DNA from: Arthrobacter sp. 131MFCol6.1
GTDB taxonomy: Bacteria; Actinomycetota; Actinomycetes; Actinomycetales; Micrococcaceae
NCBI RefSeq assembly: GCF_000374925.1
Contig: NZ_KB895548.1
Span: 62,001-126,000 of the forward strand
DNA length: 64,000 nt
Direction: 5' to 3'
Shown: piece after piece, positions 45,867-54,389 of the stretch
Position numbering within the stretch: the stretch's first letter is position 1
How the letters are laid out: every line of letters begins with the position of its first letter
Notes under the pieces: model-generated
The model's input: only the letters and a program-made list of their open reading frames with translations
Told to the model about the DNA's origin: nothing
The model's database searches: none
Program-made: the position numbers and the translations under genes

Positions 45867-46655
45867 CTACTGCTTCAGGTCGGACTGCTGGTCAGCCGAC
45901 GCCGTAGCGTCGCCATGGATGTCCTGGTTGATGATGGCATCCTGCTGGGCGACGGCGAACGCGTTGCTGTCGATTGAGCCGATGTTGGCGCCGACGGCAG
46001 CGTCGATCGGCGCGGCCACGTTGGCGTTGGCGGCCACCGCACCATTGATCGGTGCCGCGATCCCCGCGTTGGCGTCCAGGTTCACGTCGACGTTGAGCAG
46101 GTTGCCGCTGAGGGCGCCCGCGGCGCCGGCGGCGGCTCCCACGTCCGTCGGCAGCGCGCCGCCCAGGTCCGGGGCCGTGCCATCCGGCAGGACGCCGGTG
46201 GCATCGGCGGGTACCGTGCCGGCGGGTACGGCGCCGCCGAGATCAGCCGTGGTGGCAGACGCGGCCGGATCCGTGGCGGCAGGCGCGGGCGCAGGCGCGG
46301 CATCGGTACCGGTGCCGGCATCCGCGCCGGTGCCCTGCTCGATGACACTGTCCTGGGTGGAGTCTGCCGTGGCATCGCCCGTGACGCCCTGGTTGATGAT
46401 GGTGCCCTGGTCGGCGAGGGCCTGGGATTCGGACCCGACTGAGAGCACGTTAGCCGAGGCGGCCGCGTCAATCGGGGCGGCCACGTTGGCGTTGGCCGCG
46501 ATGCCGAGGTCGATCGGCGCCGCTGCGCTGATCCCCAGGTTCAGGTCGGCGTTCAGGTCCAGGACGGAGGCGACTTCCTTGTCCGGAAGGGCCGTCCCGC
46601 CCTGCGCCATCAGCTCATCATCAGTCAACGGGGTCATTCCCTGCTCAACGCTCAT
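45867..46655 (-). CDS. Repeat protein with leader-like N terminus, partner of the M50 protease
   Basis: A 262-aa acidic, cysteine-free protein lacking a signal peptide. The ATG at 46655 has a GGAG site. Residues 1-32 read like a peptide leader (LTDDELMAQGG, then ALPDKEVASVLD). Two homologous units of about 73 residues (33-107 and 190-262) share ANANVAAPIDAA, IINQ and GDATA, joined by a Pro/Ala/Gly-rich linker (108-189). The C terminus ends exactly with the second repeat. I recognise no named family. Operon position before the RRE-like M50 protease suggests it is a processed or exported substrate. Confidence 0.75.
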   Translation of the reverse strand: MSVEQGMTPLTDDELMAQGGTALPDKEVASVLDLNADLNLGISAAAPIDLGIAANANVAAPIDAAASANVLSVGSESQALADQGTIINQGVTGDATADSTQDSVIEQGTGADAGTGTDAAPAPAPAATDPAASATTADLGGAVPAGTVPADATGVLPDGTAPDLGGALPTDVGAAAGAAGALSGNLLNVDVNLDANAGIAAPINGAVAANANVAAPIDAAVGANIGSIDSNAFAVAQQDAIINQDIHGDATASADQQSDLKQ

Positions 46656-46835
46656 AACAAACTCCATCTCCGGCACCCAGTGCCCGGTCAAAGCCCTTCG
46701 ACGCCCCGCCCCCAGCGGACGGGTTCCACGTCGAAGGCCCATCATGCCAGTAAATAGTAAGCATGATGACCAAATAGGCGGTAGCGGGCTCCCGGATTAT
46801 TTCCGGAAAGTCCGCTGACCGACCGGAAAGCGCAT

Positions 46836-46891
46836 CGGTTGCTCCGTAGCTGCCCTAATGGAGGTCCAAAAGGGCGGCTACGGAGCAACCG
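46836..46891. repeat. 21-bp-arm palindrome of the CTCCGTAGC family
   Basis: Arms 46836-46856 and 46871-46891 pair with one G:T mismatch. The right end lies eight bases from the stop of the S9 peptidase gene, so it may also terminate that transcript. Related to the element at 42515-42566. Confidence 0.8.
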
Positions 46892-46899
46892 ACGGGTTC

Positions 46900-49116
46900 T
46901 TACTTCAGTCCGGCTCCGGGCAGCAGTTCGGTGGCGCCGAGGGAATCGGCGACGAATGCGTAGTCCCAGGCCCGTTCGCGCCACTGCACGTACCGGCCCG
47001 AGGCGCCGCCGTGGCCGCCCTCCATCTCGATTTTCAGGACGACCGGTTCGCTGCCGGTGTTCACCTCGCGCAGCCGCTGCACCCATTTGGCCGGCTCCAC
47101 GTAGAGCACGCGGGTGTCGTTGAAGCTGGTGACCGCGGCGATCTTCGGGTACGCCACGGCGCGGACGTTCTCGTAGGGCGTGTACGACTTCATGTACGCG
47201 TACACGTCCGGGTCGGTGATCGGGTTGCCCCACTCCTCCCACTCCAGCGCCGAGAGCGGCAGTTCCGGGTCCAGGATGGTGGTCAACGCGTCCACGAACG
47301 GGACGGCGGCAACAATCGCCGCGTACTTTTCCGGCGCCAGGTTGGCGACGGCGCCCATCAGCAGGCCGCCGGCGGAGCCGCCCATCGCCGCGATCCGGGC
47401 CGGGTCCACCCAGCCGGAACCGGCAAGCCAGTCCGTGGCCGCAATGAAGTCGGTGAATGTGTTTTTCTTGTGCAGCTTCTTCCCGTCGTCGTACCAGTGC
47501 CGGCCCAGCTCGCCGCCGCCGCGGATGTGGGCGATCACGAACACGATGCCCCGGTCCAGCAGGGACAGCCGGGGGATCCCGAAGCCCGGATCCATGCTCA
47601 TTTCGTAGGAGCCGTAGCCGTACACCAGGCCTGCCGCCGTCGAATCCTGCCGGACGGAGGCGTGGCGGAGGACCGAGAGCGGAATCCGGGTCCCGTCGGA
47701 GGCCACCGCCCATTCCCGGGTGGCGACGTAGTCCGACGGCGAGTAGCCGCCGAGCACCGGGCTCTCCTTGCGCAGCAGCAGTTCACCGGCCGGGAGCTCC
47801 GGGGTGGGCAGCACGAAGTCGTAGACCCGCGACGGAGTGAAGTAGGAGGTATAGCCCATCCGGATCACGGGCGCCTCGTAGTCGGAGCCCGCGACGCCGG
47901 CGGTATACAACTCCTCGGCAAACGCAGGTTCCACCGCGGCGCCCTGCTCCGCGGTGCCCAGTCCGGCCAGGGGCAGGACCTGGACCCGTTCAATGGTGTC
48001 CTTGCGCACGGAGACCACCGCGTGGGTCGACGTGACCCCGGCGCCGTTGACCCGGACCTGGTCGGAATGGGCGACGACGGTGTCCCAGTGCTGCTCGGCG
48101 AGCGGCTTGGCGAGCTCGGCCGGGTCCACCAGCGAGACCATGGAATTGATGGCGTCCTTGTTGTGGGTGAGCAGGATCCGCTCCTGGCCCCGGCCCGAGG
48201 CGTCCGTCAGCAGGAACGGCTCGGCCTCGTAGAGGATGCGCTCGTCGCGGGAGATCACGGTGCGCAGGCCGGCGTCGAGATCGTCAAAGGGCAGCAGGCG
48301 GGTCTCGCTGAACTCGGAGCAGCCGATGCTGAGCACCAGGTGGCGCCGGTCGGCCGAGAGCTCGAAGCCGAGCCACATGGCGACGTCGTCCTCCTGGTAG
48401 ATGACTGTGTCCTCGCCGACGGGTGTGCCGAGCACGTGGGACTTGACCTGGTACGGCCGCCACGAGTCGTCAACCACGGTGTAGAAGATCCGGCTGCCGT
48501 CGGGGGAGAAGGAGATGCCGTAGAAGACGTTCTCGATCACGTCCGGCAGCAGCTCGCCGGTGCGGAGGTCCTTGATCCGCAGGGTGAAGCGCTCGTCGCC
48601 GGCGTTGTCCACGGCATAGGCATAGAGGGTGCCGTCGATGGTCGTGGCGGCCCCGCCCACGGCAAAGAACGGCTTGCCCTCGGCCTCGAGGTTGCCATCG
48701 AGGAGGACTTCCTCGCCGGGGATGACGACGCCGGCCTCCACGGCCGGGGGAGTCCAGTCCGCGACGCGGTCCCCGGTGTCCTGGCCGCGCACGCGGCAGT
48801 GGATGCCGTACTCCTTGCCCTCGACGGAGCGGGTGAAGTACCACCAGCCGTCCTTGCGGTTCGGGACGGAAAGGTCAGTTTCCTGGGTGCGGCCCTTGAT
48901 TTCCTGGAAGATCGCTTCGCGCAGCGGCTCCTGGTGCGCGGTTACGGACTCCTGGTAGGAGTTTTCCGCTTTGAGCAGGTCCACGACCTCTGCGGACTCC
49001 TTGTCCCGGAGCCACTCGTAGTTGTCCTCGAATGCGTCGCCGTGGTGGGTGCGCACCGAGGGGACTTTCCGGGCGACGGGAGGCTGCGGGGACGGCTGGG
49101 CGGGAGTCTGGGTCAT
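46900..49116 (-). CDS. S9 family peptidase (oligopeptidase B-like)
   Basis: Cytosolic prolyl-oligopeptidase-family serine peptidase of 738 aa. An N-terminal beta-propeller (about 70-430) is followed by an alpha/beta-hydrolase domain with nucleophile in GGSAGGLLMG, Asp in FNDTRV and His in EGGHGGASGR. The N-terminal NYEWLRDK and the WGNPITDPDVYAYMKSYTPYENV block match oligopeptidase B (PtrB), which cuts after Arg/Lys in short peptides. Not linked to its neighbours by operon structure. Confidence 0.92.
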   Translation of the reverse strand: MTQTPAQPSPQPPVARKVPSVRTHHGDAFEDNYEWLRDKESAEVVDLLKAENSYQESVTAHQEPLREAIFQEIKGRTQETDLSVPNRKDGWWYFTRSVEGKEYGIHCRVRGQDTGDRVADWTPPAVEAGVVIPGEEVLLDGNLEAEGKPFFAVGGAATTIDGTLYAYAVDNAGDERFTLRIKDLRTGELLPDVIENVFYGISFSPDGSRIFYTVVDDSWRPYQVKSHVLGTPVGEDTVIYQEDDVAMWLGFELSADRRHLVLSIGCSEFSETRLLPFDDLDAGLRTVISRDERILYEAEPFLLTDASGRGQERILLTHNKDAINSMVSLVDPAELAKPLAEQHWDTVVAHSDQVRVNGAGVTSTHAVVSVRKDTIERVQVLPLAGLGTAEQGAAVEPAFAEELYTAGVAGSDYEAPVIRMGYTSYFTPSRVYDFVLPTPELPAGELLLRKESPVLGGYSPSDYVATREWAVASDGTRIPLSVLRHASVRQDSTAAGLVYGYGSYEMSMDPGFGIPRLSLLDRGIVFVIAHIRGGGELGRHWYDDGKKLHKKNTFTDFIAATDWLAGSGWVDPARIAAMGGSAGGLLMGAVANLAPEKYAAIVAAVPFVDALTTILDPELPLSALEWEEWGNPITDPDVYAYMKSYTPYENVRAVAYPKIAAVTSFNDTRVLYVEPAKWVQRLREVNTGSEPVVLKIEMEGGHGGASGRYVQWRERAWDYAFVADSLGATELLPGAGLK

Positions 49117-49143
49117 GGACCCAATCTACCGAAGAGCGGCGCC

Positions 49144-50259
49144 TCAATTGCCGTTCTGCAGGTTGTTGGCCGCGACGTAGCCGGCGAGCGTTCCCGAGCG
49201 CAGTGCGGCGGAGACCGCGGCGGTCGCGGCAGGGTCTTTCAGGACAATCGACTGGCCGTCCCGGCTGGTCCCGGTGCCGGCGGTCGGCAGGGTGAAGAAC
49301 ACGGCACGCCCCGGCGGGGTGTTCCGCAGGCTGAAGGCGAGGTTTTCCAGCGGCTTCAGGGTGAAGCTTGCGTCCAAGGTCACGTGCGGCAGCACCGTTT
49401 TGATGAGTGTGCGGACGGTGCCGCGGTCCGCCAGGCCGCCTTCGGAAGCCATCTTGGCCATCATTCCTTTCAGGAAAGTCTGCTGGTTCCGGACCCGCTG
49501 GTAATCGCCGTCGGCGAAGGCATGGCGTTCGCGGACAAAGGCCAGGGCCTGCAGCCCGTTCAGGTGGTTCACGCCCGCCGGAAAATGCACCTTGTCATCT
49601 GCGGTGGCGGTGAATGGCTGTTTGATGGTGACGTCGACGCCGCCGAGCGCGTCCGTCATGGCCGCGAACCCTTGAAAATCCAGCATCACCGTGTGGTCGA
49701 TGCGGGCACTCAGCAGCACCTCCACCGTCCGCGTCATCAGCGGCACTCCGCCCAGTTCCAGTGCGGCATTCACCTTCGCGGCTCCGTGGCCGGGGATGTC
49801 TACCCAGAGGTCGCGCATGATCGAGATGCCGTAGACGTTCTTCCGGTCCGCCGGGAGGTGGATCAGCACAAGGGCGTCGCCGCGCTGGTCGGAGGTGGTG
49901 CCGCCGGCCGCCGCCGCCCGTTCATTCACCCGGCTGTCGCTCCCGATCAGCAGGATGTTGAGGGCGACGGCGGGTGGTTCCGGGGTGGGCGTGGGGCTGG
50001 GCGCCGGCGTGGGGCTGGCCGGCGTCGCGGTCGCGGCCGCCGGGGCGGCGGCCGGTGCCGTGGTTCCGGCCGGTCCGGGGCTGCCGGGCCGGGTCCCGGG
50101 GAGAACGTACGCCGCGACCGCGACGGCCACCGCGGCGGCGACCGCGAGAAGTACTCCCAGCAGCAGCATCGTCCGGCGGCGGGCGCCTGCCGCGGCGGGC
50201 GGGGGAGGGGGCGGGGACGCCGCGGATGCCGCTGCTGCTGGCTCCGGAGCGTTCCCCAT
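49144..50259 (-). CDS. LytR-CpsA-Psr (LCP) family protein, copy 1
   Basis: Membrane-anchored enzyme (371 aa) that transfers glycopolymers to peptidoglycan. A short cytosolic N terminus, one TM (LLLGVLLAVAAAVAVAVAAYV), a Pro/Ala/Thr linker, then the LCP domain with GSDSR, the DALVLIHLPADRKNVYGISIMRD block and ALAFVRERHAFADGDYQRVRNQQ, whose Arg/Asp residues bind the polyprenyl pyrophosphate. It lies downstream of a clearly paralogous LCP gene; both end in YVAANxxxNGN. Confidence 0.93.
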   Translation of the reverse strand: MGNAPEPAAAASAASPPPPPPAAAGARRRTMLLLGVLLAVAAAVAVAVAAYVLPGTRPGSPGPAGTTAPAAAPAAATATPASPTPAPSPTPTPEPPAVALNILLIGSDSRVNERAAAAGGTTSDQRGDALVLIHLPADRKNVYGISIMRDLWVDIPGHGAAKVNAALELGGVPLMTRTVEVLLSARIDHTVMLDFQGFAAMTDALGGVDVTIKQPFTATADDKVHFPAGVNHLNGLQALAFVRERHAFADGDYQRVRNQQTFLKGMMAKMASEGGLADRGTVRTLIKTVLPHVTLDASFTLKPLENLAFSLRNTPPGRAVFFTLPTAGTGTSRDGQSIVLKDPAATAAVSAALRSGTLAGYVAANNLQNGN

Positions 50260-50334
50260 AAGCGGACGCTACCACTGCGCCCGGCCGCGGACTATGGGTC
50301 CAAGGGCCTCTCTGGGCGCCTCACCCGGCCGGGC

Positions 50335-51393
50335 TTAGTTGCCGTTCTCGAACTTGTTCGCCGCGACGTATTCGCCCAGGGTGTCAGAGGCCATCGCCGC
50401 GGAGATTTTTTGGATGGCGTCCGGGTCGGCCAGCACGATCGACTGGCCGTCCGTGGACGTTCCGATGCCCCCGGTCGGCAGGGTGAACATGACGGTGTTC
50501 TGCGCCCGGATGTCCTTGAGTTCGAGCCCCAGCCCTGCCACGGCGCCCGAATCGAGGGTTTTGTCGACCGTGACGAACGGCGAGACGGCACCGACCATGT
50601 TGTTGATGGTGATCGGGTTGCTCAGCGTCTGGCCGGCGATCGATTTTTTGATGATGGCCCGCAGGAACTCCTGCTGGTTGCGGACCCGCTGGTAGTCGCC
50701 GTCGGCGTAGGCATGGCGTTCGCGCACGAAGGCCAGGGCTTGGGTTCCGTCGAAGGTGTGCTGGCCCGGGGCGAAGGACTGGCCAGGCAGTGCGGTCGAG
50801 GTGAACGGCACCTTGATGTTCACGCTCACCCCGCCCAACGCGTCGGTGAGTCCCTTGAAGCCTTCAAAGTCGATCATCGCCACGTGATCGATGCGCTGCT
50901 GGAAGATCGACTCGATGGTCTGCACCATCAGCGGCGTACCGCCAAGGGCAAGCGCCGAGTTGATTTTCGCCTCGCCGTGCCCGGGGATGTCCACCCAGAG
51001 GTCGCGCATGATGGACATGGTGTAGATGTTCTTGCGGTCCGCCGGGATGTGCATGAGCATCAGCGTGTCCGCGCGCTGGTTCGTGGGCGTTCCGCCCGCC
51101 GCATCAGCCTCGGTGGCGCCGCGGCTGTCGCTGCCCATCACCAGGATATTCATCGCGGAGTTTGTCTTCTGCGGCCGCGTGGACTCGTCGGGGAAGGCCT
51201 GCTCAATCTTGCTCGTACCGGAGTCGAAGGTCCGTGCCAGGTTGAAGAGGTAGCCGCCAGCCACCACCGCGACGAGCGCCACCACCACGGCGACGGCGAT
51301 CAGCACCTTGCGGCCTCGGTGTTTCTTCAGGGGCCGCCGTTCCCTGGATCCGGCCGCGGGGACTTGGTCTGCGCTGTCGAAGGGGTGCGTCAT
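50335..51393 (-). CDS. LytR-CpsA-Psr (LCP) family protein, copy 2
   Basis: 352 aa with one TM (VLIAVAVVVALVAVVAGGYLF) after a basic N terminus, then the LCP domain: VMGSDSRG, RADTLMLMHIPADRKNIYTMSIMRD and ALAFVRERHAYADGDYQRVRNQQ. Much shorter linker than copy 1 but the catalytic core is nearly the same, so the two arose by tandem duplication. They are 75 bases apart on one strand and probably co-transcribed, with this gene first. Confidence 0.93.
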   Translation of the reverse strand: MTHPFDSADQVPAAGSRERRPLKKHRGRKVLIAVAVVVALVAVVAGGYLFNLARTFDSGTSKIEQAFPDESTRPQKTNSAMNILVMGSDSRGATEADAAGGTPTNQRADTLMLMHIPADRKNIYTMSIMRDLWVDIPGHGEAKINSALALGGTPLMVQTIESIFQQRIDHVAMIDFEGFKGLTDALGGVSVNIKVPFTSTALPGQSFAPGQHTFDGTQALAFVRERHAYADGDYQRVRNQQEFLRAIIKKSIAGQTLSNPITINNMVGAVSPFVTVDKTLDSGAVAGLGLELKDIRAQNTVMFTLPTGGIGTSTDGQSIVLADPDAIQKISAAMASDTLGEYVAANKFENGN

Positions 51394-51433
51394 GTGTTCC
51401 TCTTGGTCAGTCGGGACGGTGCCCGGAATCTAT

Positions 51434-51463
51434 CTGGCCGTACTCAGGCTGGCCGTACTCAGG
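51434..51463. repeat. Two tandem CTGGCCGTACTCAGG units
   Basis: Exact 15-bp copies at 51434-51448 and 51449-51463 in the 314-base gap between the LCP genes and the small plus-strand gene. Confidence 0.8.
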
Positions 51464-51635
51464 CTGGCTGCGCCGGGGGCCAGGCGCCGGAAAGTGGGCG
51501 CGGTGGCGGCCTTCTTTACAGTACACCGGGCACGGCAACAATACTTCTGGCCCAAGAAGGCGCTAGATAACGCGGGGTTTCCCGGATATGAAGCGCACTG
51601 TTGCCTGCGTCACACTCCCTGCCTAGGCTGGGGGC

Positions 51636-51679
51636 GGTCGCAGCGTCGCGGCCAAACCGGTCGCAGCGTCGCGGCCAAA
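51636..51679. repeat. Two GGTCGCAGCGTCGCGGCCAAA units
   Basis: Copies of a 21-base unit at 51636-51656 and 51659-51679 (period 23), ending 28 bases before the likely TTG start at 51708. The rest of the 51394-51707 gap shows no gene; it must hold the divergent promoters. Confidence 0.8.
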
Positions 51680-51707
51680 GCAGTAAATGCACGAACAGGG
51701 GAATCGT

Positions 51708-52034
51708 TTGAACCACAAACTCCGGGTTCTTGTCAGGCTTGACCTCGATTGCGGTCAGGCAGAAGTAGCAGCGCAGGGACATGTGACGGCGAGAAGCCTC
51801 CAGGCCCTGTACGTGGTGGTCAAGCGGGCGAACCACCTGAGGGAAGGACTCCACCTGGTGTTGGATGTCAGCCACGCCGTGGTGGAGCCGGCGGCCCTTG
51901 AGCAGCTGCGGGAGTGCTCAGCCTCCCATCACCTGCCCGCCGCCATTGATCCGCTTCAGTCCGAATGCCAGCTCAGCATCGTGGCGCCGGTGGAAACGAC
52001 GGCGGTACCCCGGGCCAGGATGTTGGCGGCATAG
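51708..52034 (+). CDS. Small hypothetical protein, possibly STAS-like
   Basis: A 108-aa protein. TTG at 51708 is chosen for the AGGGG site seven bases before; an in-frame ATG at 51687 lacks one. The sequence has alternating strands and helices (LRVLVRLDLDCGQAEV, VTARSLQALYVVVKRAN, LHLVLDVSHAVVEPAALEQL), an order seen in STAS domains, but the resemblance is weak. No membrane segment. Confidence 0.6.
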   Translation: MNHKLRVLVRLDLDCGQAEVAAQGHVTARSLQALYVVVKRANHLREGLHLVLDVSHAVVEPAALEQLRECSASHHLPAAIDPLQSECQLSIVAPVETTAVPRARMLAA

Positions 52035-52100
52035 CTCCGGCCCGTCGAACGAAACTCCTCCGGGAGTGCCCGGCTCTTACGGCCGCTCGGCCGTTGCCAG

Positions 52101-52724
52101 TCAGCCGTTGTGCCGCTCAGCTGCGGTGCGCGCGAAACGCAGGATGGTGAAGAGCGCGGGCGCGAGCTCGTACTCCATCTGTCGGTACATTCCTTCGCCG
52201 CGTCCGTAGGGATCCACGACGTCGTCCTCTGAAGCGTCCTGGGCAAGCGTCAAGTGCCGGACCGCAGCGGCCCGGGAGGGCAACTCGCGCCAAAAACTTC
52301 CCAGGTCCACGGCCGGATCCGCCGTGCCATCCCGCTGCGTGCTGCCCCGCTGTTCCAGGACGCTCAGCATGCGCGCGAACTCACGGACGGTAAACGTGCG
52401 CCGGAGCGCGGAGGCATCCAGCTGCAGCGCTTCGCCGCGGTGATGTGCGGCCATGGTCAGGACCAGATCGGTGTCGCGCAGGATCTTCGGCGTCAACTGC
52501 CGGGCGGCAAAGCCTTCCGGTGTTCCGCCATAGGCCCGGATGATGTCCGCTGAGCTGGGCTGGACGGGCTCGCCCACCATGGCCCGCGTGCCGGCACTCT
52601 CCACCTGGAAGGCGCCGGGTTTCATCCGGTCAAGTCCTGCCCGGAGCAGGCGCTCTGCGACGGGGGAACGGCAGATGTTCCCTGTGCAGATGGTCAGGAT
52701 CCGAATGGGTGAGGACGACTCCAA
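52101..52724 (-). CDS. Low-molecular-weight protein-tyrosine phosphatase
   Basis: A 207-aa phosphatase starting, most likely, at TTG 52724 behind AAAGGAAG; no ATG precedes the catalytic core closely. The P-loop CTGNICRSP gives nucleophile C13 and R19, and the general acid Asp lies in DDVVDPYGRG near the C terminus. LMW-PTPs (Wzb/PtpA type) often regulate polysaccharide export, which fits the nearby LCP genes. A helical insert before the DP motif (about 110-160) makes it longer than the usual 150-160 aa. Confidence 0.88.
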   Translation of the reverse strand: MESSSPIRILTICTGNICRSPVAERLLRAGLDRMKPGAFQVESAGTRAMVGEPVQPSSADIIRAYGGTPEGFAARQLTPKILRDTDLVLTMAAHHRGEALQLDASALRRTFTVREFARMLSVLEQRGSTQRDGTADPAVDLGSFWRELPSRAAAVRHLTLAQDASEDDVVDPYGRGEGMYRQMEYELAPALFTILRFARTAAERHNG

Positions 52725-52830
52725 GGCTTCCTTTTCCGGTTCGTGATGCTTAGCGGCAACGTGATGTTCGAGCTTATCCTCCCCCGGGCACCGGCGTGCG
52801 ATTCCCCGCTGAAAGGATGCCTGGACGGCG

Positions 52831-53253
52831 CTATTCGGCGGACGGCCGCCGTCGTTGCTGTTTCGTTGCCGCCCGCTGTTCCTTGGCGGCGAGGCGTCGA
52901 CGGTTCGAGCCGCGGGTGGGTTTGGTCGCCCGCCGCCGGGCAGCCTCGGGGGCAAGACCCTCTGCCACGAGGCCGGCGAGCTTGGCCAGGGCGATCTCGC
53001 GGTTGCGCAGCTGAGAGCGCTGCTCGGCGGCGGTCACGGTGATAACGCCGGCGATGAGGCGCCGTTCAAGGCGCGTGGCCAGCATCAGCCGTTGGCCATC
53101 CGAAAGCGCCGTCGAGGCCGCGACGTTCCACGAGAGTTCGACGCGGCTGTCCGAGGTGTTGACGTGCTGGCCGCCGGGCCCGGATGACCGCGAGAACCGC
53201 CAGCGGAGTTCCGACGCGGGAATGGTGAGCGCGGCCGACACCTCCAGATCCAT
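52831..53253 (-). CDS. arfB: Alternative ribosome-rescue factor ArfB (peptidyl-tRNA hydrolase)
   Basis: A 140-aa RF1-like protein that frees stalled ribosomes. The catalytic GGQ motif is at 27-29 (SSGPGGQHVN), and the globular domain ends with LRNREIALAKLAGLV. A long Arg/Lys-rich C-terminal tail (RRRATKPTRGSNRRRLAAKEQR) follows, which threads into the mRNA channel. It is divergent from paaA. Confidence 0.93.
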   Translation of the reverse strand: MDLEVSAALTIPASELRWRFSRSSGPGGQHVNTSDSRVELSWNVAASTALSDGQRLMLATRLERRLIAGVITVTAAEQRSQLRNREIALAKLAGLVAEGLAPEAARRRATKPTRGSNRRRLAAKEQRAATKQQRRRPSAE

Positions 53254-53306
53254 ACAACCAGCGTTGCACGGATTCCTGTCCTTGACGCATCTCCGGCCTT
53301 CCGCAT

Positions 53307-53328
53307 ATCCTGAACGAACGGTCGGTAA
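53307..53328. promoter_or_regulatory. PaaR-type operator upstream of paaABCDEG
   Basis: Contains the 17-base core GAACGAACGGTCGGTAA (53312-53328), identical to that before paaJ. It lies 30 bases upstream of the paaA ATG and so probably overlaps the promoter. Confidence 0.82.
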
Positions 53329-53357
53329 TTATTTATCGGAAATCATTAGGAGCAACC

Positions 53358-54389
53358 ATGGCATCGCAGACCCTGCAGTCAGTGCCCGCCGAGCCATCGC
53401 CGGCACGGCATGAACCGAGCCCCGAGGACGCGGCCCGGCGCGACGCCGAGGGCCAGGCATACTTCGACAAGGTCATGGCGGAAGATTCCCGGATCGAGCC
53501 GCGTGACTGGATGCCCCCGGCCTACCGCAAAACGCTCCTGCGCCAGATCTCGCAGCACGCGCACTCGGAGATCATTGGCATGCAGCCCGAAGCCAACTGG
53601 ATCTCCCGCGCCCCGAGCCTGAAGCGTAAGGCCATCCTCATGGCCAAGGTCCAGGACGAGGCCGGCCACGGACTCTATCTGTATTCCGCTGCCGAAACCC
53701 TCGGCCAGCCGCGCGATCAGATGATGCAGGACCTGATGGACGGCAAGGCCAAGTACTCCTCCATCTTCAACTACCCCGCCCGCACCTGGGCCGACATGGG
53801 TGCCATCGGCTGGATGGTCGACGGCGCCGCGATCGCCAACCAGGTGCCGCTCTGCCGCGCCTCCTTCGGTCCCTACGGCCGGGCCATGGTGCGGGTCTGC
53901 AAGGAAGAGTCCTTCCACCAGCGCCAGGGCTTTGAGATCCTGCTGGAACTCTCCAACGGCACCCCGGAGCAGAAGCAGATGGCGCAGGAAGCGGTAAACC
54001 GCTGGTACGCCCCCGCCCTGATGATGTTCGGCCCGCCGGACGACGATTCGCCCAACTCCAAGCAGTCCATGGCCTGGAACATCAAGCGATTCAGCAATGA
54101 CGAGCTCCGCAACCGGTTTGTCGGCATGATGATGGAGCAGGTCAAGGTCCTCGGCCTGACGCTTCCGGACAAGGACATCCGGTTCAACGAGGAAACCAAG
54201 AAGTGGGAGCACGGGCCGCTGGACTGGGCTGAATTCCATGAAGTCCTGGCCGGCCGCGGCCCCTGCAACGCCCAGCGCCTGGAACGGCGCCGCGAGGCAC
54301 ACCAGAACGGCGCCTGGGTGCGCGAAGCCGCCGCCGCCTACGCGGAAAAGCAGGCAAAGAAGCAAGCAGAAAAGGTATCCGCAGCATGA
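53358..54389 (+). CDS. paaA: Phenylacetyl-CoA epoxidase subunit PaaA (diiron catalytic)
   Basis: Catalytic oxygenase subunit of the 1,2-phenylacetyl-CoA epoxidase, 343 aa. Diiron ligands of the four-helix bundle are visible in [16 protein letters not shown] (EXXH) and [12 protein letters not shown] (EXXH). The ATG at 53358 has a TTAGGAG site. The Ala/Lys-rich tail is a family feature. First gene of the paaABCDEG operon. Confidence 0.97.
   Translation: MASQTLQSVPAEPSPARHEPSPEDAARRDAEGQAYFDKVMAEDSRIEPRDWMPPAYRKTLLRQISQHAHSEIIGMQPEANWISRAPSLKRKAILMAKVQDEAGHGLYLYSAAETLGQPRDQMMQDLMDGKAKYSSIFNYPARTWADMGAIGWMVDGAAIANQVPLCRASFGPYGRAMVRVCKEESFHQRQGFEILLELSNGTPEQKQMAQEAVNRWYAPALMMFGPPDDDSPNSKQSMAWNIKRFSNDELRNRFVGMMMEQVKVLGLTLPDKDIRFNEETKKWEHGPLDWAEFHEVLAGRGPCNAQRLERRREAHQNGAWVREAAAAYAEKQAKKQAEKVSAA

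Noticed and set aside
46858..51570. A 1570-codon open frame on the plus strand
   Set aside because: It runs antisense across the S9 peptidase and both LCP genes, has Gly/Arg/His-rich shadow composition without domains, and arises from GC-rich third positions of the real genes.
51434..51679. CRISPR-like repeats
   Set aside because: Only two copies of each unit, tandem and without spacers; no cas genes.
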